NCBI GenBank assembly: GCA_029582165.1
Contig: CM055874.1
Span: 29,534,883-29,598,882 of the forward strand
DNA from: Portulaca oleracea
Lineage: Eukaryota > Streptophyta > Magnoliopsida > Caryophyllales > Portulacaceae
Length of the DNA stretch: 64,000 bases
Direction of reading: 5' to 3'
The notes below the pieces were generated by a model. It made no database searches. It was not told the DNA's origin and worked only from the letters and a program-made list of their open reading frames with translations. Made by a program: the position numbers and the translations under genes. This document shows positions 11,101 through 22,777 of this stretch, one piece after another (the first letter of the stretch is position 1; the number at the start of each line of letters is the position of its first letter).

Positions 11101-11797
11101 TGCATTCGTAGGATATCCCGGTGCACAGGCCCTAGCAGATGACGATGCTTCGCATTCTACACCTCCTATCGCTCATTCATTCGGCTCCGATACTTACTCC
11201 GCGGGATGGCCCATCCCTGCTCATGATATGGGTTCTTCGTGGACCATAGGCCCACATGAGTGGTCAGCGCCCTAGCATTCTTGGTTAGGAGGGTCTTCTT
11301 CTTCTGGTTGGCCTGTCCCCGGTCACGTGACTGAGTCTGTCTGGCCGACTCCATCGTTCGGTTGGTATGTTTTGGAGCACTCTTGGCTGGCTGCTTCACA
11401 AGAATCCGCTATGTCATCACCTTCACGGTTGTCTCTGGTCCCACCAGAGATTCCTTTGTCTGAGCCATCGCCTCCCAGGGGACCATCTCCAATGTCGTCA
11501 CTACCGAGGGAACCATCCCCCATTCCATTACCTTCGAGGGGTCTATCTCTTGTCTCGATGCAGACACGGAATACTCCTCCTCCTCCTCCTCCTCCTCTCG
11601 TGCCTTCATCGCCTCCAACACCCCCAGTTCTTCCCTACCCAATACTATTGAGCCTTGATCCTGCGACTGGCCCTGATTATTACTCATGGGATACTTATTT
11701 CGGTACTGCAGGTGCTTTCAATGCCGGCACTTCGAATGCTGGTGGCAACATGGCCGAGGACAACGGGAATTCGAGCTCCTTGATGTGGTTCAACTGA
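8128..11797 (+). pseudogene. A antisense gene 1: plant mobile domain (PMD) protein, six exons, broken
   Basis: Runs opposite to the retroelement genes. Exons by comparison with the copy in C: 8128-8289, 8875-9561, 9662-9820, 9890-10231, 10304-10420 and about 10502-11797. Exons 1, 3 and 4 are 162, 159 and 342 bases in both elements. GT/AG borders are visible at introns 1-4; the exon 5 donor and exon 6 acceptor are weak. The PMD region (PF10536-like) has AERFWDTTNSFHLPVGEM and NRRGGNI-like segments in exon 2. The last exon encodes a Ser/Pro/Arg-rich tail with a polyproline run and an end resembling YYSWDTYFG. Frameshifts in exon 2 and a stop at 11272-11274 break it. PMD genes are linked to mobile DNA and to silencing-related proteins such as MAIL1; the function here is unknown. 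Confidence 0.8.
8290..8874 (+). other. Intron 1 of A antisense gene 1, carrying four palindromes
   Basis: Starts GTAACC after CACATCAAG and ends in TTTAG before GAGGAT. It is 585 bases long, against 273 in element C. It contains A-family palindromes starting at 8520 (degenerate), 8593, 8672 and 8752 (GGAAGGCTATGCAGCCTTCC). Spacings are 73, 79 and 80 bases, with TGGGCC words between them. Confidence 0.75.
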
Positions 11798-12441
11798 AGG
11801 TTTTACCTGCATATTAGGCGAGACTATACAAGACTCGTGTTATTATGCAAGACTTCTTGTATTAATTTTTTTTTTTGTATTTTTATGACTCTATCAATGC
11901 TTTGTAATGTGACTTATTTATCTAATGCATTCATGCTTTATTTATGCAATGGGATCCATCCCACTTCCCCAAACAAAAAAGATAAAAAAGAAAACAAAAA
12001 CCTAAGTGTCAGAGTTTTTCGGGCGTAAATTTCAGAACAGGAATTGATTGGATCGACCAAAAACTCGAACAAAGGAAACGCACACGAGCCGCAGAGGCAA
12101 AAATCCCAAGCCCAACAAGAAAAAGAAGGCCATGCGGCCTTGCTCTGGGCCAGAGAGACGCTGGGCTGGGCAGGGCCTGGCAAGGCACGCGCCTGCTTAC
12201 ATTCGAGCAAGGCCGCGTAGCCTTGCTTTCTTTCCTTTTTTTTCGCTTTTAGCCGTTGCAAAACGGCTTGAATCATGGAATGTGATCATCAATGGTTATG
12301 TGACCGTTTGTGATGATTTTGGTCCATTTTTGAACTACTTTGAGTAGTATAAATACCCCTCCAACACTAGCATTGAATTCACCATCTTCCAACTTATGAG
12401 ATACCAAAGATAGTTACAAAAAGTCTAAAAAGAAGAGATCG
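11798..12441 (+). promoter_or_regulatory. Spacer between A antisense genes 1 and 2, with palindrome pair and TATA
   Basis: Gene 1's 3' UTR followed by the promoter of gene 2. Palindromes AAGGCCATGCGGCCTT (12126-12141) and AAGGCCGCGTAGCCTT (12209-12224) are 83 bases apart. The interval contains TGGGCC, TGGGCT and TGGGCA words. A TATA box (TATAAATAC, about 12349-12357) lies about 90 bases before the gene 2 start codon. Confidence 0.7.
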
Positions 12442-13860
12442 ATGGCATTCAGAAAGAAGAAAGCAACTTGGATGAGCACTCTATCCAAGGATGATAAACG
12501 AGAGCTTGGAAGATATAAGCTAATGCAGTTGCTGAGCCTGCGGCAGGTGCGTGTAAACTTTGATTTTCTTCGTGCCGCTGAGAGTTTTTGGGATTCCAAG
12601 ATGCACGTGTTTCGCTTCGAGATGAGGGAGCTATACCCGCTACCGGAAGAATGGTCCTCAATTCTAGGGACTAATCACTATGCTCCCCCGACTTCACCTC
12701 CATCGTCTACCGACTCCAGCAAGGACTATAAGGAGCTGTCGTGCCTCTCTTCTCGCGTTATTGGAAGTGTTCTAATCGACGAGAAGGTACACTATCAAAC
12801 TATAGTCAAATAATTCCAAGCTCCTGAAACTCTAGAGTATGGCCCTGTTATAAGGGTGCGAGCCCTCGTGCTGTATCTCTTGGGCGAATTATGCTTCTAT
12901 CATGGAGGATGGCGCACTGGCCCAACTTATCTGATTCGAGTCGTGGAGGATATGGCTCGGGGGTATAATCCAGTTCCCTTGATGCTGGCAGAAACCATGC
13001 CGAGTCTGGATGACTCCAATCCCGAGCATGAGTATTGGGGAATCCCCTTGCTATTATAGGTAATGAATCTAAACCATTTCTTTCTAGTTTGGCGTAAATT
13101 GGGGTGCAATTATAACCCTTGCTAGTTATTTTTCTTCGTTGGGCAGATATGGTTGATGAAGCATTTGGGGCTTGTGGAAGAACCCAGGACATCTTCTGCC
13201 TTGGCGAATTATTGCCAAAGGAGAAGAAAGTATACCGACCTACGCTCGGTTATTACATGGATCGCACTCCTAAAGGAACCTCAGGATACTGTGTGGTGGA
13301 TCGAGTGGTGGCACATCCCAGAATATGTGACTTGTGACTCACAGAATGCATATGTGTGCATCGCTGGTTTGACACATATGACCTATTATTTCCGAGATCG
13401 GGTGCGAAGGCAAATGGGGTGGAGGCAAACCATCCCCGAGTTGCTGTGTGAAACCCCTGAGCGCTTGAAGCTTCGCCTATCTGTCATAGAGTCGTGGCTG
13501 CAATACTGGGAAAAAAGGCCCACCATTCGCGCTCCTTCGAAAGCGCACGTGTCCCCTTATGATGATGCAAGCTACCAAGGATGGTTGATCGCGACCGTGG
13601 AATCTCGCCGTGCTGGGGAGGCGAGAAGAGACCAGGCAGCAATATCAGTGAAGGAGAGACTCGGTCCTCGCACCACGGTAAAGGACCAATTAGGCCCAAA
13701 GGCCTCAGCGAAGGACCGACTTGGTCCTAAGGTTGAAGGGCGAAAACAGTCTAAGAGACTATATCGTCCAAAGAACACGGAGACGGGACCAGACAGTCAG
13801 AAAGATGATGAGACAGACCCCGAGACTACTAGCGATGCAAGAAAAGCGAAAGAGGATTAG
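12442..13860 (+). pseudogene. A antisense gene 2: DUF7745-like protein, two exons
   Basis: Exon 1 12442-13059, intron with GTAATG donor and TTGGGCAG acceptor, exon 2 13147-13860. The N-terminal part (WMSTLSKDDKRELGRYKL, then RAAESFWDSKMHVFRF and LPEEWSSILG) has the pattern of plant DUF7745 proteins, which are distantly like the PMD family. Exon 2 has WWIEWWHIPEY and ends in three tandem decapeptides of the type VKERLGPRTT, then an acidic/basic tail. Broken by TAA at 12811-12813 and by a TAG that forms the last codon of exon 1. The stop is 222 bases from the integrase stop on the other strand, so the genes converge. Function unknown; the domain call is from memory of the family pattern. Confidence 0.75.
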
Positions 13861-14082
13861 AAAATAGAAGGAAATGAAACTGCTTTATCCATTAAATAAT
13901 CTTGTATTTAATTTTTGAATTTTCTTAATAACAAGCGATGTACTTGTATTGTCCCTTAATGAAACAAAATAGAAAAGACATTCTTCGCAATCATTGTTCA
14001 ATTGTGTACTTACAAATTTTGTCTTTTTGAGCACTTATAACCCAAGTGTCTGAAAGCTGGTTTTTCAGTTGCTTGGCTATAT
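13861..14082. other. Convergent 3' spacer between antisense gene 2 and A integrase
   Basis: AT-rich, 222 bases, shared 3' UTR territory of two converging genes. Transcripts of the two strands would overlap here if they read past their ends. No other feature seen. Confidence 0.55.
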
Positions 14083-16515
14083 TTAGGCGTAATACCGCTT
14101 CAGCTGATCCAGGTTTGTGGGTTGGATCACATCTTCTCCATCCATGGTACCAAGACGGGCTGCTCCTTCAGGTAGAATTTCCTTAATCATACAAGGCCCT
14201 TCCAATTAGGTGTAAACTTACCCCTGGGATCCTGTATGGGTGCCCTCATCTCCTTAAGCACCAAATCGCCTACTTGAAGCGCATTATCCTTAACTCTTTT
14301 GTTGAAAGTACGGGTGATCCTGCTTTGATACACTTGCACATTGTGTAATGCCCTTAACCGCCTTTCATCTATCAACATCAACTCCTCAAACCTTGTTCGT
14401 GCCCATTCTACCTCCGACAACTGACTCTCCACCATTATTCGTAGCGAAGAGATTGCTAGTTCAACTGGAAGGACTGCTTCTATCCCGTAAACTAAAGAAT
14501 ATGGGGTTGCCCCTGTAGCAGCTCATATGGAGGCGCGATATCCCCATAGAGCGAACGACAGTTTATCTAGCAAATCCTTATAGGTAATGGTCATCTTTTT
14601 AATGATCCCAGCCGCCGTCTTGTTTGCTGCCTTGATAACTGTTCTTTATAGCTATGTTTTTAGAGGTTTTGATAGTGAATTAGGGATAGTTTTGAGTGTG
14701 AACCTTGATTTTTATTCCGATCTCCCTAATACACTTGGTGTTGTAGGTTTTGATACAAATTTGTAGATTTTGAGGCCAAAACACTAACATTTCCTCAAGA
14801 TTTGGCAAGAACGAGTTCACCACAGGCCTCCGCTGGTGAAGATCAGACCACTGGCATGAATTTGGGACAAAACGGATTGCACGGACACGTCAGAATGACC
14901 TGTTTTCACGAAGAGAAAAAGAAGAGGGCAGCGGTTATTTTGGGGAATCGATCATTCTTCCTTCATTCTAGAGCCGTCAAGAGAGAAAAGAAACCTTAAT
15001 CCACCCTTCTACTCATTAATTCTCCATCAAGATTCAAGATTCAGACGGATTTAAGAAACGCGAAGATCAAGATTCGAGAAGAAATCATCAATACTCGCAA
15101 GGAAGACTCCACCCCGAGATCGAAAGACTCGACGGTTGTATTCTTCGTAGTTTATCTTTCTTTTCGATTTCTTTATTTGCTTTGAGATTCGATCATGATG
15201 TTTGGAACTTGTTTCATGTTTACTTTGACAATGAGTGAGTAGTTTTCTTGAATTATAAGGTTTTGCAACCCGAAACAATGTAGTTTGATTGAATGTTTCT
15301 AGTTTGTGCATGAATTCTTGATTTGAATTAATAGAAGGTTATGTTTTCCATGTTTATGAGTGTTCTTAAGGCCTGGAATGCTTGTAATTTAAGATTAACC
15401 TGAGAAGTACTTAAAGGTGAATTAGGATAATCTGACTACCAACCTTTCTACCTAGTCTTGTGAAATTTGAGAAAAGAATAACAAACTAGGGAACCTTTTG
15501 ATAACCAGAATATTTTATACCTTCAACTTTGATTAACTTGAAAAGCATATGAAATTTGTAATTTAGGTTAATCGAGGTAATTCTATTAGCATCGAAAGGG
15601 TGGTAGAGTTCTTATGGTTGTCGTTCTTGATTCGTTCTCGAATGTATGATTGTGCAGGCTAGGTTTTAGTAATCGAACTCGTTGCTAGGTTAGCATTTCC
15701 CTGGAAGTCTTTCTCTCTTGATATAATCTTTGATTGATTTTCCCTGCTTTATTAGTTTTGATTAGTTGATTAGACCATTTCAAAACCCAAAACCTGTTAG
15801 CTTAGTAATCGCATTAGAGATTAGTTTTCTGTGCTGCTAATTGAGTCCCTGTGGGATTGACCTTGATGTGCTACTCCGTACACCGTGCGCTTGCCGCCTT
15901 GTCATGCATCCACTGCTCCATTAGCTTGAGGTCTATACATCGATGATTAGTGATGTTGAATACGATATGAAGTGAGCAACGTCTCTATTTCCTTCCGGAA
16001 GTGGCTCCCATTGTCGCTGATGATCTCATGAGGTACCCATACCTGCATATGATGTCCCGAAGGATGAATTTGGCCACCTGTTTGGATGTGAGTTTAGCAT
16101 AAGAGGCTGCCTCTACCCACTTAGTGAAGTAATCGATGGCAACCAAAATGTATTCATGACCTCCCGTGCCTGTAGGGTGTATCTTGCCAATGATGTCGAT
16201 ACCCCATACTGAAAATGGCCATGTTTGATGTCAAGATAGTCAGATGTGATGGAGGTTGATGTTGCAGATTGACATACTCTTGACACTTGTGACACCTTCG
16301 GACGAAATCCAAACACTCTGCTTCCATGGTCGTCCAATAGTAACCTGATCGTTGGATTTTCTTAGCCAACATATGCCCATTCATGTAAGGGCCACACTCT
16401 CCGCCATGTATAGTGACCATGACTTCTTCTGTACCTTTGGCATCTATACACAATAAGTTGATGCATGTAGCTGATTTCTTGTACAAGCGATCTTGGATTA
16501 AGCAGTATTGCGCTG
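14083..16515 (-). pseudogene. pol: A integrase (split by solo LTR)
   Basis: Inserts element DNA into the chromosome. The homologous parts are 15910-16515 (N-terminal side) and 14083-14632 (C-terminal side). The zinc-binding N-terminal domain is clear at 16250-16400 on the minus strand: HGGECGPYMNGH, then CHKCQEY. The C-terminal part shows ERRLRALHNVQVYQSR and ends with NLDQLKRYYA just before the stop at 14083-14085. The solo LTR at 14633-15904 cuts the catalytic core before the glutamate segment. Several frame changes also occur. The intact homologue is at 38995-40263. Confidence 0.85.
14633..15904. mobile_element. Element G: solo LTR, Athila-like, in A integrase
   Basis: 1272 bp starting TGATAACTGTTC and ending GCCTTGTCA. 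Both ends resemble the LTR of Athila element E (TGATAAGTCG ... GGTCTGTCA). Flanks are TGCCT (14628-14632) and TGCAT (15905-15909), a five-base target duplication with one mismatch. Removing it rejoins the integrase homology. No internal region is present, so it is the product of LTR-LTR recombination. I do not see an obvious GC-rich palindrome cluster in it. Confidence 0.8.
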
Positions 16516-17246
16516 CTAAAGACCGAATTGTCGTTGTCCTCGGGCATCTAGCTCGGCTGGGTACTCACATTTCCGTAGAAAGTTGTATATATCATGAAAC
16601 CATGCCTTGGTGTCGACCTCTTGAATGTCCATGGTGCATCTGTGTGCTGGTTCGGGTTGTCGCTCTAGTATCACGGGTAGTTGGAGCGTGCCTGCTGGGA
16701 TTGATATCATTGAAGACAATTTAGCCAAGGCATCGACCAGCTCATTGTGATCCCTTGAAAGGTATTGAAAACTATCTTTTCGAATTGATCTGCAAGTCCC
16801 AAGAGCTTCTGTTGATACGTCATAAGGCATTCATTTCGAACCTTCCATGTATTCTTAGCCTGATTGATGATGAGGCTAGAATCTCCAAAGACCTTTATGT
16901 GGCGCACTCCTATAGTTAGAGCAGCCTGCAATCCCTTTATGCACACTTCATATTCTGCAACATTGTTAGTGGCATCAAAATCTAACTTCATAGACACAGG
17001 GGCATATGCCCCTTCTGGTGAGATCAATAGGACTCCTACTCTGCAACCCATCTGATTGGAAGCTCCGTCAACGTACATTTCCCATGTAACTTCATCGGTG
17101 AGAAAGATATCCTCATTTGGGAACTCCAAGTGAGTGCTTGGAGGTTTTTGTGATGGGGATGAAACTAGGAAGTCAGAACAACTCGACCTTTGATGGACTT
17201 TTGAGGTAAGTATTGGAGATTTAATTCCGAGAGCATGACCACCCAT
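16516..17246 (-). pseudogene. pol: A second (archaeal-type) RNase H domain
   Basis: Tat-specific second RNase H located between the normal RNase H and integrase. The minus strand shows MYVDGASNQMGCRVGVLL (first Asp), AEYEVCIKGLQ (Glu) and HIKVFGDSSLII (second Asp), then a broken frame leading to QYLSRDHNELVDALAKLSS. The catalytic-type acidic residues are visible; frameshifts near 16800 and 17200 break it. Confidence 0.85.
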
Positions 17247-18480
17247 CGAGCAATGCGATTGTTGACGGTGGGTTGCTCCATGATGAACTTGATGGGGTTG
17301 CTTTCAGCTATGACATATATGGTATGTGGGAGCATGTAATGCGTCAACTTCTTAGTGGCCCACACCAATGCAAGAGCCATCTTTTCTATATCATTATATC
17401 GACTTTCGTATTCTAGGAATTTCTTGCTCTAGTAATAGATGGCGCTCTCTTGACCTTTTATCTTCTAAGCCAATATAGCCCTTATTGCGGAGCTGGTTAC
17501 TGTAAGGTAAAGGAGGAGAGGCTCATCTGGTACTGGCGGCATGAGGACCGGTGGATGCTGCATATACTCCTTGATCTTGTCAAAAGCAGCTTGACACTGG
17601 TCATCCCATTCTATCTTACTCCCCTTTTTCAACTTCTTGAATAAAGGTTCGCAAGTCATGGTGAGTTTAAATTTGAATATGCTGATGTACTGAATGCGCC
17701 CTAGAAATCCCCTTATCTGCTTTTCTGTTTTGGGCGGATGCAGATCTTGAATGGCCTTTATCTTTGAGGGATCCACTTTAATGCCTCGTTGGTTGACCAC
17801 ATAACCTAGCAGTTTCCTGGAGATGACCTCGAAAGTGCACTTTGCTGGATTAAGCGACATTTTGTATTTGCGAAGCCTGAGGAAGAATTTGCAGAGGTTG
17901 GGAACATGCTCCTCTCTCGTTTTGGATTTAACAATCATATCATCTACATAAACCTCCACTTCCTTATGCATCATGTCGTGGTGTAGAGTGTTGGCAGTCC
18001 TTTGGTATGTTGCGCCGACATTTTTGAGACCAAGGGGCATGACCACATAGCAATACGTTCCCCATGGTGTGGTGAATGAAGTTTTCTCCATGTCTTTTTC
18101 TGCCATCATAATTTGATTGTAATTGGCGTATCCATCCATAAAGGATAGGAGCTCATGTCTGCAAGTGTTATCCACCAACACATCAATGTGAGGTAATGGG
18201 AAGCTATCCTTGGGACTGGCCTTGTTGAGGTCTCGGAAGTCCACACACATGCGTACCTTCCCATCTTTCTTAGGTATTGGGACTACGTTGGCAATCCACT
18301 CAAGGTATTGGACAACTTTAATGAACTTGGCATTGAGCTGCTTAATACTTCTTCTTCAACCTTCTTGGCCCATTCTGGCTTAATCCTCCTGGCCTTTTGC
18401 CGAAGTGGCTTTACATTAGGGAGTAATGGTATAGTATGCTTTGCGATGTCCCTGTCAATCCCGGGCATGTCCTCGTAAGA
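17165..18480 (-). pseudogene. pol: A reverse transcriptase and first RNase H
   Basis: Copies element RNA. Minus strand motifs: CVDFRDLNKASPKDSFPLP (18180-18250), FTTPWGTYCYVVMPLGLKN, then YVDD, whose two aspartates are intact (17939-17950). LGYVVNQRGI and a conventional RNase H follow, with EYESRYNDIEKMALALVW near 17360-17410. Lesions: a frameshift between 18250 and 18350 and in-frame stops at about 17465 and 17430. Unlike the copy in C, the YVDD box is unbroken. Confidence 0.9.
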
Positions 18481-19941
18481 TCAAGAAAACACGTCTACGA
18501 ACTCTTTGAGAAGCTCTATGAATGCTAGTTGCTCCTTCTTCGTTAGGGAACTGCCCAACTTCAATTCTCGAGGCTGATCTTCTATACCCATATTTATGCT
18601 GATGGTGTCTTCTAACACCGCCATTTTGTGCTCATATTCATTAGAAGATTCATTTAAGGGTTCATTAAATTCAAGATTATTGTTGGTGCAGCAGTTCAGG
18701 GGAAGGGAAAAAGAATCAGAGTAAGCAGAAATGTTCATCTTATTGAATGCAGAAAGAAGTACGTAGCCCTTAGACTCGGCACTAGCCTCAACTGACTCAA
18801 GACCTTTAGGACCCAACTCTATGACCTTAGGAACATATTCTCCTACAGATAGAATAAAACTATTCTCTTCAGCATCGACCCATGAGACCGCATTAGCTTT
18901 TCCATCTTCAGTAATCATAAGACTTGGGTCGAACTCTGGGTTGGACAGTGTAGTGATAACAGCATCGGCCTCAGACTTCTCTTGCACAACTTTTTGTCCG
19001 AACAGCATGCCGAATATACCACTTCCAGCGAGATGGGTCCACTCTAATGGTGGTTGTTTGTCCCGAGCGGGGACAAAGACAGTAGCCATATCAGTGGAGC
19101 AGTCCTTGAATATTTCCAGTCCAGCTATATGGACTCCTTGGTCTTTGAGATAGTTTGGCTCCGGGAACCCATAGTAAGGGAAGTCGTCCCCTTCCTTGAC
19201 AAATTGCCCATTCAGAGTGAGAGGATATGGTTTCACTTGGTATAACGTTGGAGAATTGTCCATCCTCTTTTGCTCAACATTGGCCATTTTCGCAAGCTTG
19301 ACCTCTTTGTCGATTGGCCTGTATCCTAAAGCGAACCTCCTCTTTTGTTTAAAGGTCCTTATCACAGGGGGAATTTTGTTCTTTGGGTTCTTCCCTAGTG
19401 GAATCCCTGGAAAATAGCCCTGCTTCTTAAGAATTGCATGAACCTTGGGGTTTGAGTAGGGATCGAAGTCGAATGAGGCTTCATCCTTGCTCAATACCGC
19501 CACCACTTCGAAATTATGTAGCTCTTCATCTATGAAACTGTGTTCCGCTTCCAGGGTTGGCTGCTTAGGAGTGAAGACAACATTGATGGGTTCTCTTGAG
19601 ATTATGATCACTTGGCCTTGGACCATCATCTTCACCTTCTGATGTAGATTGGATGCGATGACATTGCACTCATAGAGCCATGGCCTTCCTAAGAGAAGAT
19701 TGAAGGAGGCCGAGATGTCTAACACCACATACTCGATGTTTCGGGTGATGCGATCTATAGTGATAGGCAGACTTATGGACCCAACTGACTTTCGAGGAGA
19801 ATTATCATAGGCTCGAAGCTGTACACCATTCTGGATCAAGTATTGTTGTTGGACCCCTAGCTTCTGTACCGTCCTCCAAGGACATACATTAACAGCTGAT
19901 CTGTTTTCGACCAGAACTAAAGGAATGGTCTTGTTAGAATA
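18481..19941 (-). pseudogene. pol: A protease and linker
   Basis: Retropepsin-type protease region with a long linker to RT, open from 19941 to the TGA at 18481-18483. At that TGA element C has a Trp codon. The flap-to-end segment LLLGRPWLYECN is clear. The active-site motif, DNGS in element C, reads ENRS here (complement 19897-19908), so the catalytic aspartate is lost. The linker contains FDFDPYSNP and LGKNPKNKIPP, nearly identical to C, suggesting selection on the linker before death. Confidence 0.85.
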
Positions 19942-21424
19942 TTACACCGTAAGGTATAGAGCCTTGTTGTGAGATGCTCCTCCTTGAGGTAGATCTTCAT
20001 CTCCAAAGGCAATTACCCCCTGGTTAGTGGTCACATGGGCGACCAAGGATTCAGGAGTCGTTGTAGTGGAGACAGTTATGTCGCTGAAAGTACTTAGTAG
20101 CTTTTGCTTGTGAACCTGTGATGTACATAGCAGTTGCCAGATGGTGATTTGTGCTTTGGTTCTTTTCAGCTGAGTAAGAAGAGGGTCTTCCGGAGGAGTC
20201 GGATTGTCGTTGTCAGCTACTGGAGTAGGATTAGGGACAAGCCACTGGGGTGGTGGTGCTCCTATTGTTGTGGCAGCCGGACCGTGTGAGGAATGCGACA
20301 TTGCCCGACGCTTGTTCGTCTACTTCGACCCAGTTTTCTTCAGAATGCTCATACTCATCACCATCGTCTCTATCCTAAATGCCATGGATACACAATTCTT
20401 CTTGAATCCCAAATGTCCTCGGTATCGGTTGACCTACTTCGACAATCAAGGTGGAAGGGTTGAAGTGGGAGACCTCACTAAAGATAGCATTTGTGTATTC
20501 AAGCATAGGATTATCCTTATTATTGGGTTTCTTTGCTATTTTCGGCATAAAAAGCGTCCTTGCCCTTATCATATCTTCGATTTTATTCTTGAGGTCCAAC
20601 ACTTTTCGGTATCATGTCTCCGACAACGATGGTAATGGCAGAATTGGTTGGCATCCGAACTCCTTCCTTTGATCTCTGGTTCTTCTTTCGGTAAGGGCAA
20701 AACCAAGATACCCTTCTTGACCAGTCGATCGAGAGCCTGGGTGTAAGGAACATCCAGTGGTGTGTAGGTCTCATACTTTGGCATAAATGGTCCTTTACGT
20801 TGGATGGAATTAGTCTCAACAATTTTAGGAGGGTGGCTAGTTGCACTAGTGGCCCTCCTGTTGGAGCTAGAACCTTTCCAACCAAGTGTGGTAGTTTTGT
20901 CATTGTACATGGCTTCTATTTGGACAAATATGTCTTTCAGATAATCGAAGTCCTTAATGGTATGGTATCCCAAGTGTCGGGATAGGCTGCTCTTAAGTCC
21001 CTGCTTGAAAGTGGACAATTGTAGGCAAAGAGGGATAGTTTCATTGATGTGAGACAGCTTGGTGTACTACCTCTCAAAGTACTCCAAGAAGGATTCATCG
21101 TCCTTTTGTTTCATGGTGGTCAGGTCATCCACCGTGGCTTGCTTCTACTGGATGCGACTGTAATGGCTGATGAAAGCCTCTTTCTTATCTTCTGCTCTTG
21201 CTCTAAGGTACTGGCGAACACTAGCCCCCGCATCTTGGTGTACAGCTCTTCCAGATGCTTTGTGATGTTGGCCTCGGTGCTCTGGACAGGAATCTCTTGG
21301 AATCGTTCTTCAGACATGATATAGCCTTGAGTAGCAGATGGATCGTAGTGGGGATTTGGAACCAAACGACCGGTGCGTGGATCTCTAATGCAGGCTCGCA
21401 GTCAATCTCCAATGGTGCCTGCAT
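19942..21424 (-). pseudogene. gag: A gag (internally deleted)
   Basis: Capsid/nucleocapsid precursor. The start was chosen at ATGCAGGC (complement 21419-21424), shared with C, though the same bases could be a splice acceptor (TTCCATGCAG). Segments: RDPRTGRLVPNPHYDPSAT, STEANITKHLEELYTKM, then the capsid part HLGYHTIKDFDYLKDIFVQ and a knuckle-like CHYHRCRRHDTEKC. Compared with C, about 560 bases of capsid are missing near 21197. The gag stop is TAA at 19942-19944 after LYLTV, the same codon position as in C. Confidence 0.85.
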
Positions 21425-22759
21425 GGAAATTCTCAATTAGAAGCTCGATATTTTACTCCTACACTTACTACCCGATGCGTACACGCCCTAAGAGACCTAT
21501 ATGAGACCCTAACAGACTCGACGCCTACATGCTGACACGAGATGACTCAGCCACTTTTTGGCAGTGCATGACCTAACTCTATATGGACCTAGCAACAGAA
21601 CATCATAAAGGGCCGAATACAGTCAAATATAGCGAGTTTTTCGCAAGTTGGAAGACACGAGTCAATGTTTCTCAATTCGGATGGGCCCAATCCACGGACC
21701 GACCGTTTTAAGGAGAATCCGTAACTTGGACTAATGAACTAAGGTGGCTCGAGCCATGCTGACTATTATGCGGACTAAGATAATGTTCAGAAAGACCGAC
21801 AACCTACACATTTATTTTCTCTTTTTTGTTTTTTGATTTTATTTTCTCAAGAAAAACAGATATTGTTAAGGACTGAATAAAGCCAACAATAAACGGGTTA
21901 TGATTAGTTTATAGGCTTAATTGGTAAATCCAATGTGGTTGGGCCTAACAACGAGCCAACCATAAATGTGTTGGATTTAATAATTAAATATATAAATTAA
22001 TTTACTCGAGCTTAGTGACTATTATGCAGTCTAAGACGTTATCCATTAACTTTGTTGGGACTTTAATTAGATTTTTTTGGACCTTTATTAAGAGAACATC
22101 GTAAAGGGCCATATAATATCATCAAAGGTGAGTCAAGTTTATTTTATTAATTAAGATAATCAGCCTTTGCACATAAATGAGCCCGACCACTCGGCTAGAC
22201 ATAATGTTTTGAGGTTAATTGTCCTAATTAATAAATAATTTTTCTCTTTACCCAATGAATTTTATATGGACTAGAACGAAGTCTCTAAATTAAGGTCGAC
22301 TCTAATAAAGAAAGGGGAAGAGAGACATACATTCACATAGCATACAACATGAGGGGTATCCTAAACCAAGGCTCTACATTCATGGATTACTAAGGTTGGG
22401 ATTGGATGAGATACTACATGTTCTCGCCTCGGTGCACTTCACCAATATAAAGTTCATAGGTAAAGTGTGTGAGGTGTTGCTCGTCGGACTTCAAGGAAGC
22501 TTCGGAGTATAACATGGGTGAGAGGAGAGACCAAATGTTTGGCGATGTAGAGTGCATCACACAAGTAGTGGCCACCCGTAAAAATCCTAGGTTTATCCTA
22601 AACCGTCGCCTTTGTGCTTCCGTCAAAAGACCAGTGGAGTAGCCCGGTATGCAAAAATGTCTAAAAGAATAATAAAACCTGAAATAAATAAATTTTCGCC
22701 CTTTTACATTTTCAAATCAACTCGATTTTTTCAGGTTTTACCCTCTTTTTAAGTTTAAG
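21425..22759 (-). other. A untranslated leader between PBS and gag
   Basis: About 1.3 kb of AT-rich leader with no supported gene. The parallel C leader (32341-33685) aligns with it in blocks, including the gggccnnnT-rich stretches around 21600-22300 that recur at 32900-33540. A 5' UTR this long is usual in Tat/Ogre elements. Confidence 0.7.
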
Positions 22760-22777
22760 TCTCCAGTGGAGTGGCCA
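22760..22777 (-). other. A primer binding site (degenerate)
   Basis: Minus strand TGGCCACTCCACTGGAGA, three mismatches from TGGCGACTTCACTGGGGA of element C. Arg-tRNA-type primer site of Tat elements. The two or three bases next to the LTR, and the LTR start, are rearranged. Confidence 0.75.

Noticed and set aside
14802..14999. Small gene inside the solo LTR G
   Set aside because: Short frame in LTR sequence with no domain; LTR leaders often hold such chance frames.
16864..17055. Plus-strand ORFs over A RT, RNase H and integrase
   Set aside because: Shadows of the minus-strand pol genes; they show no domain of their own.
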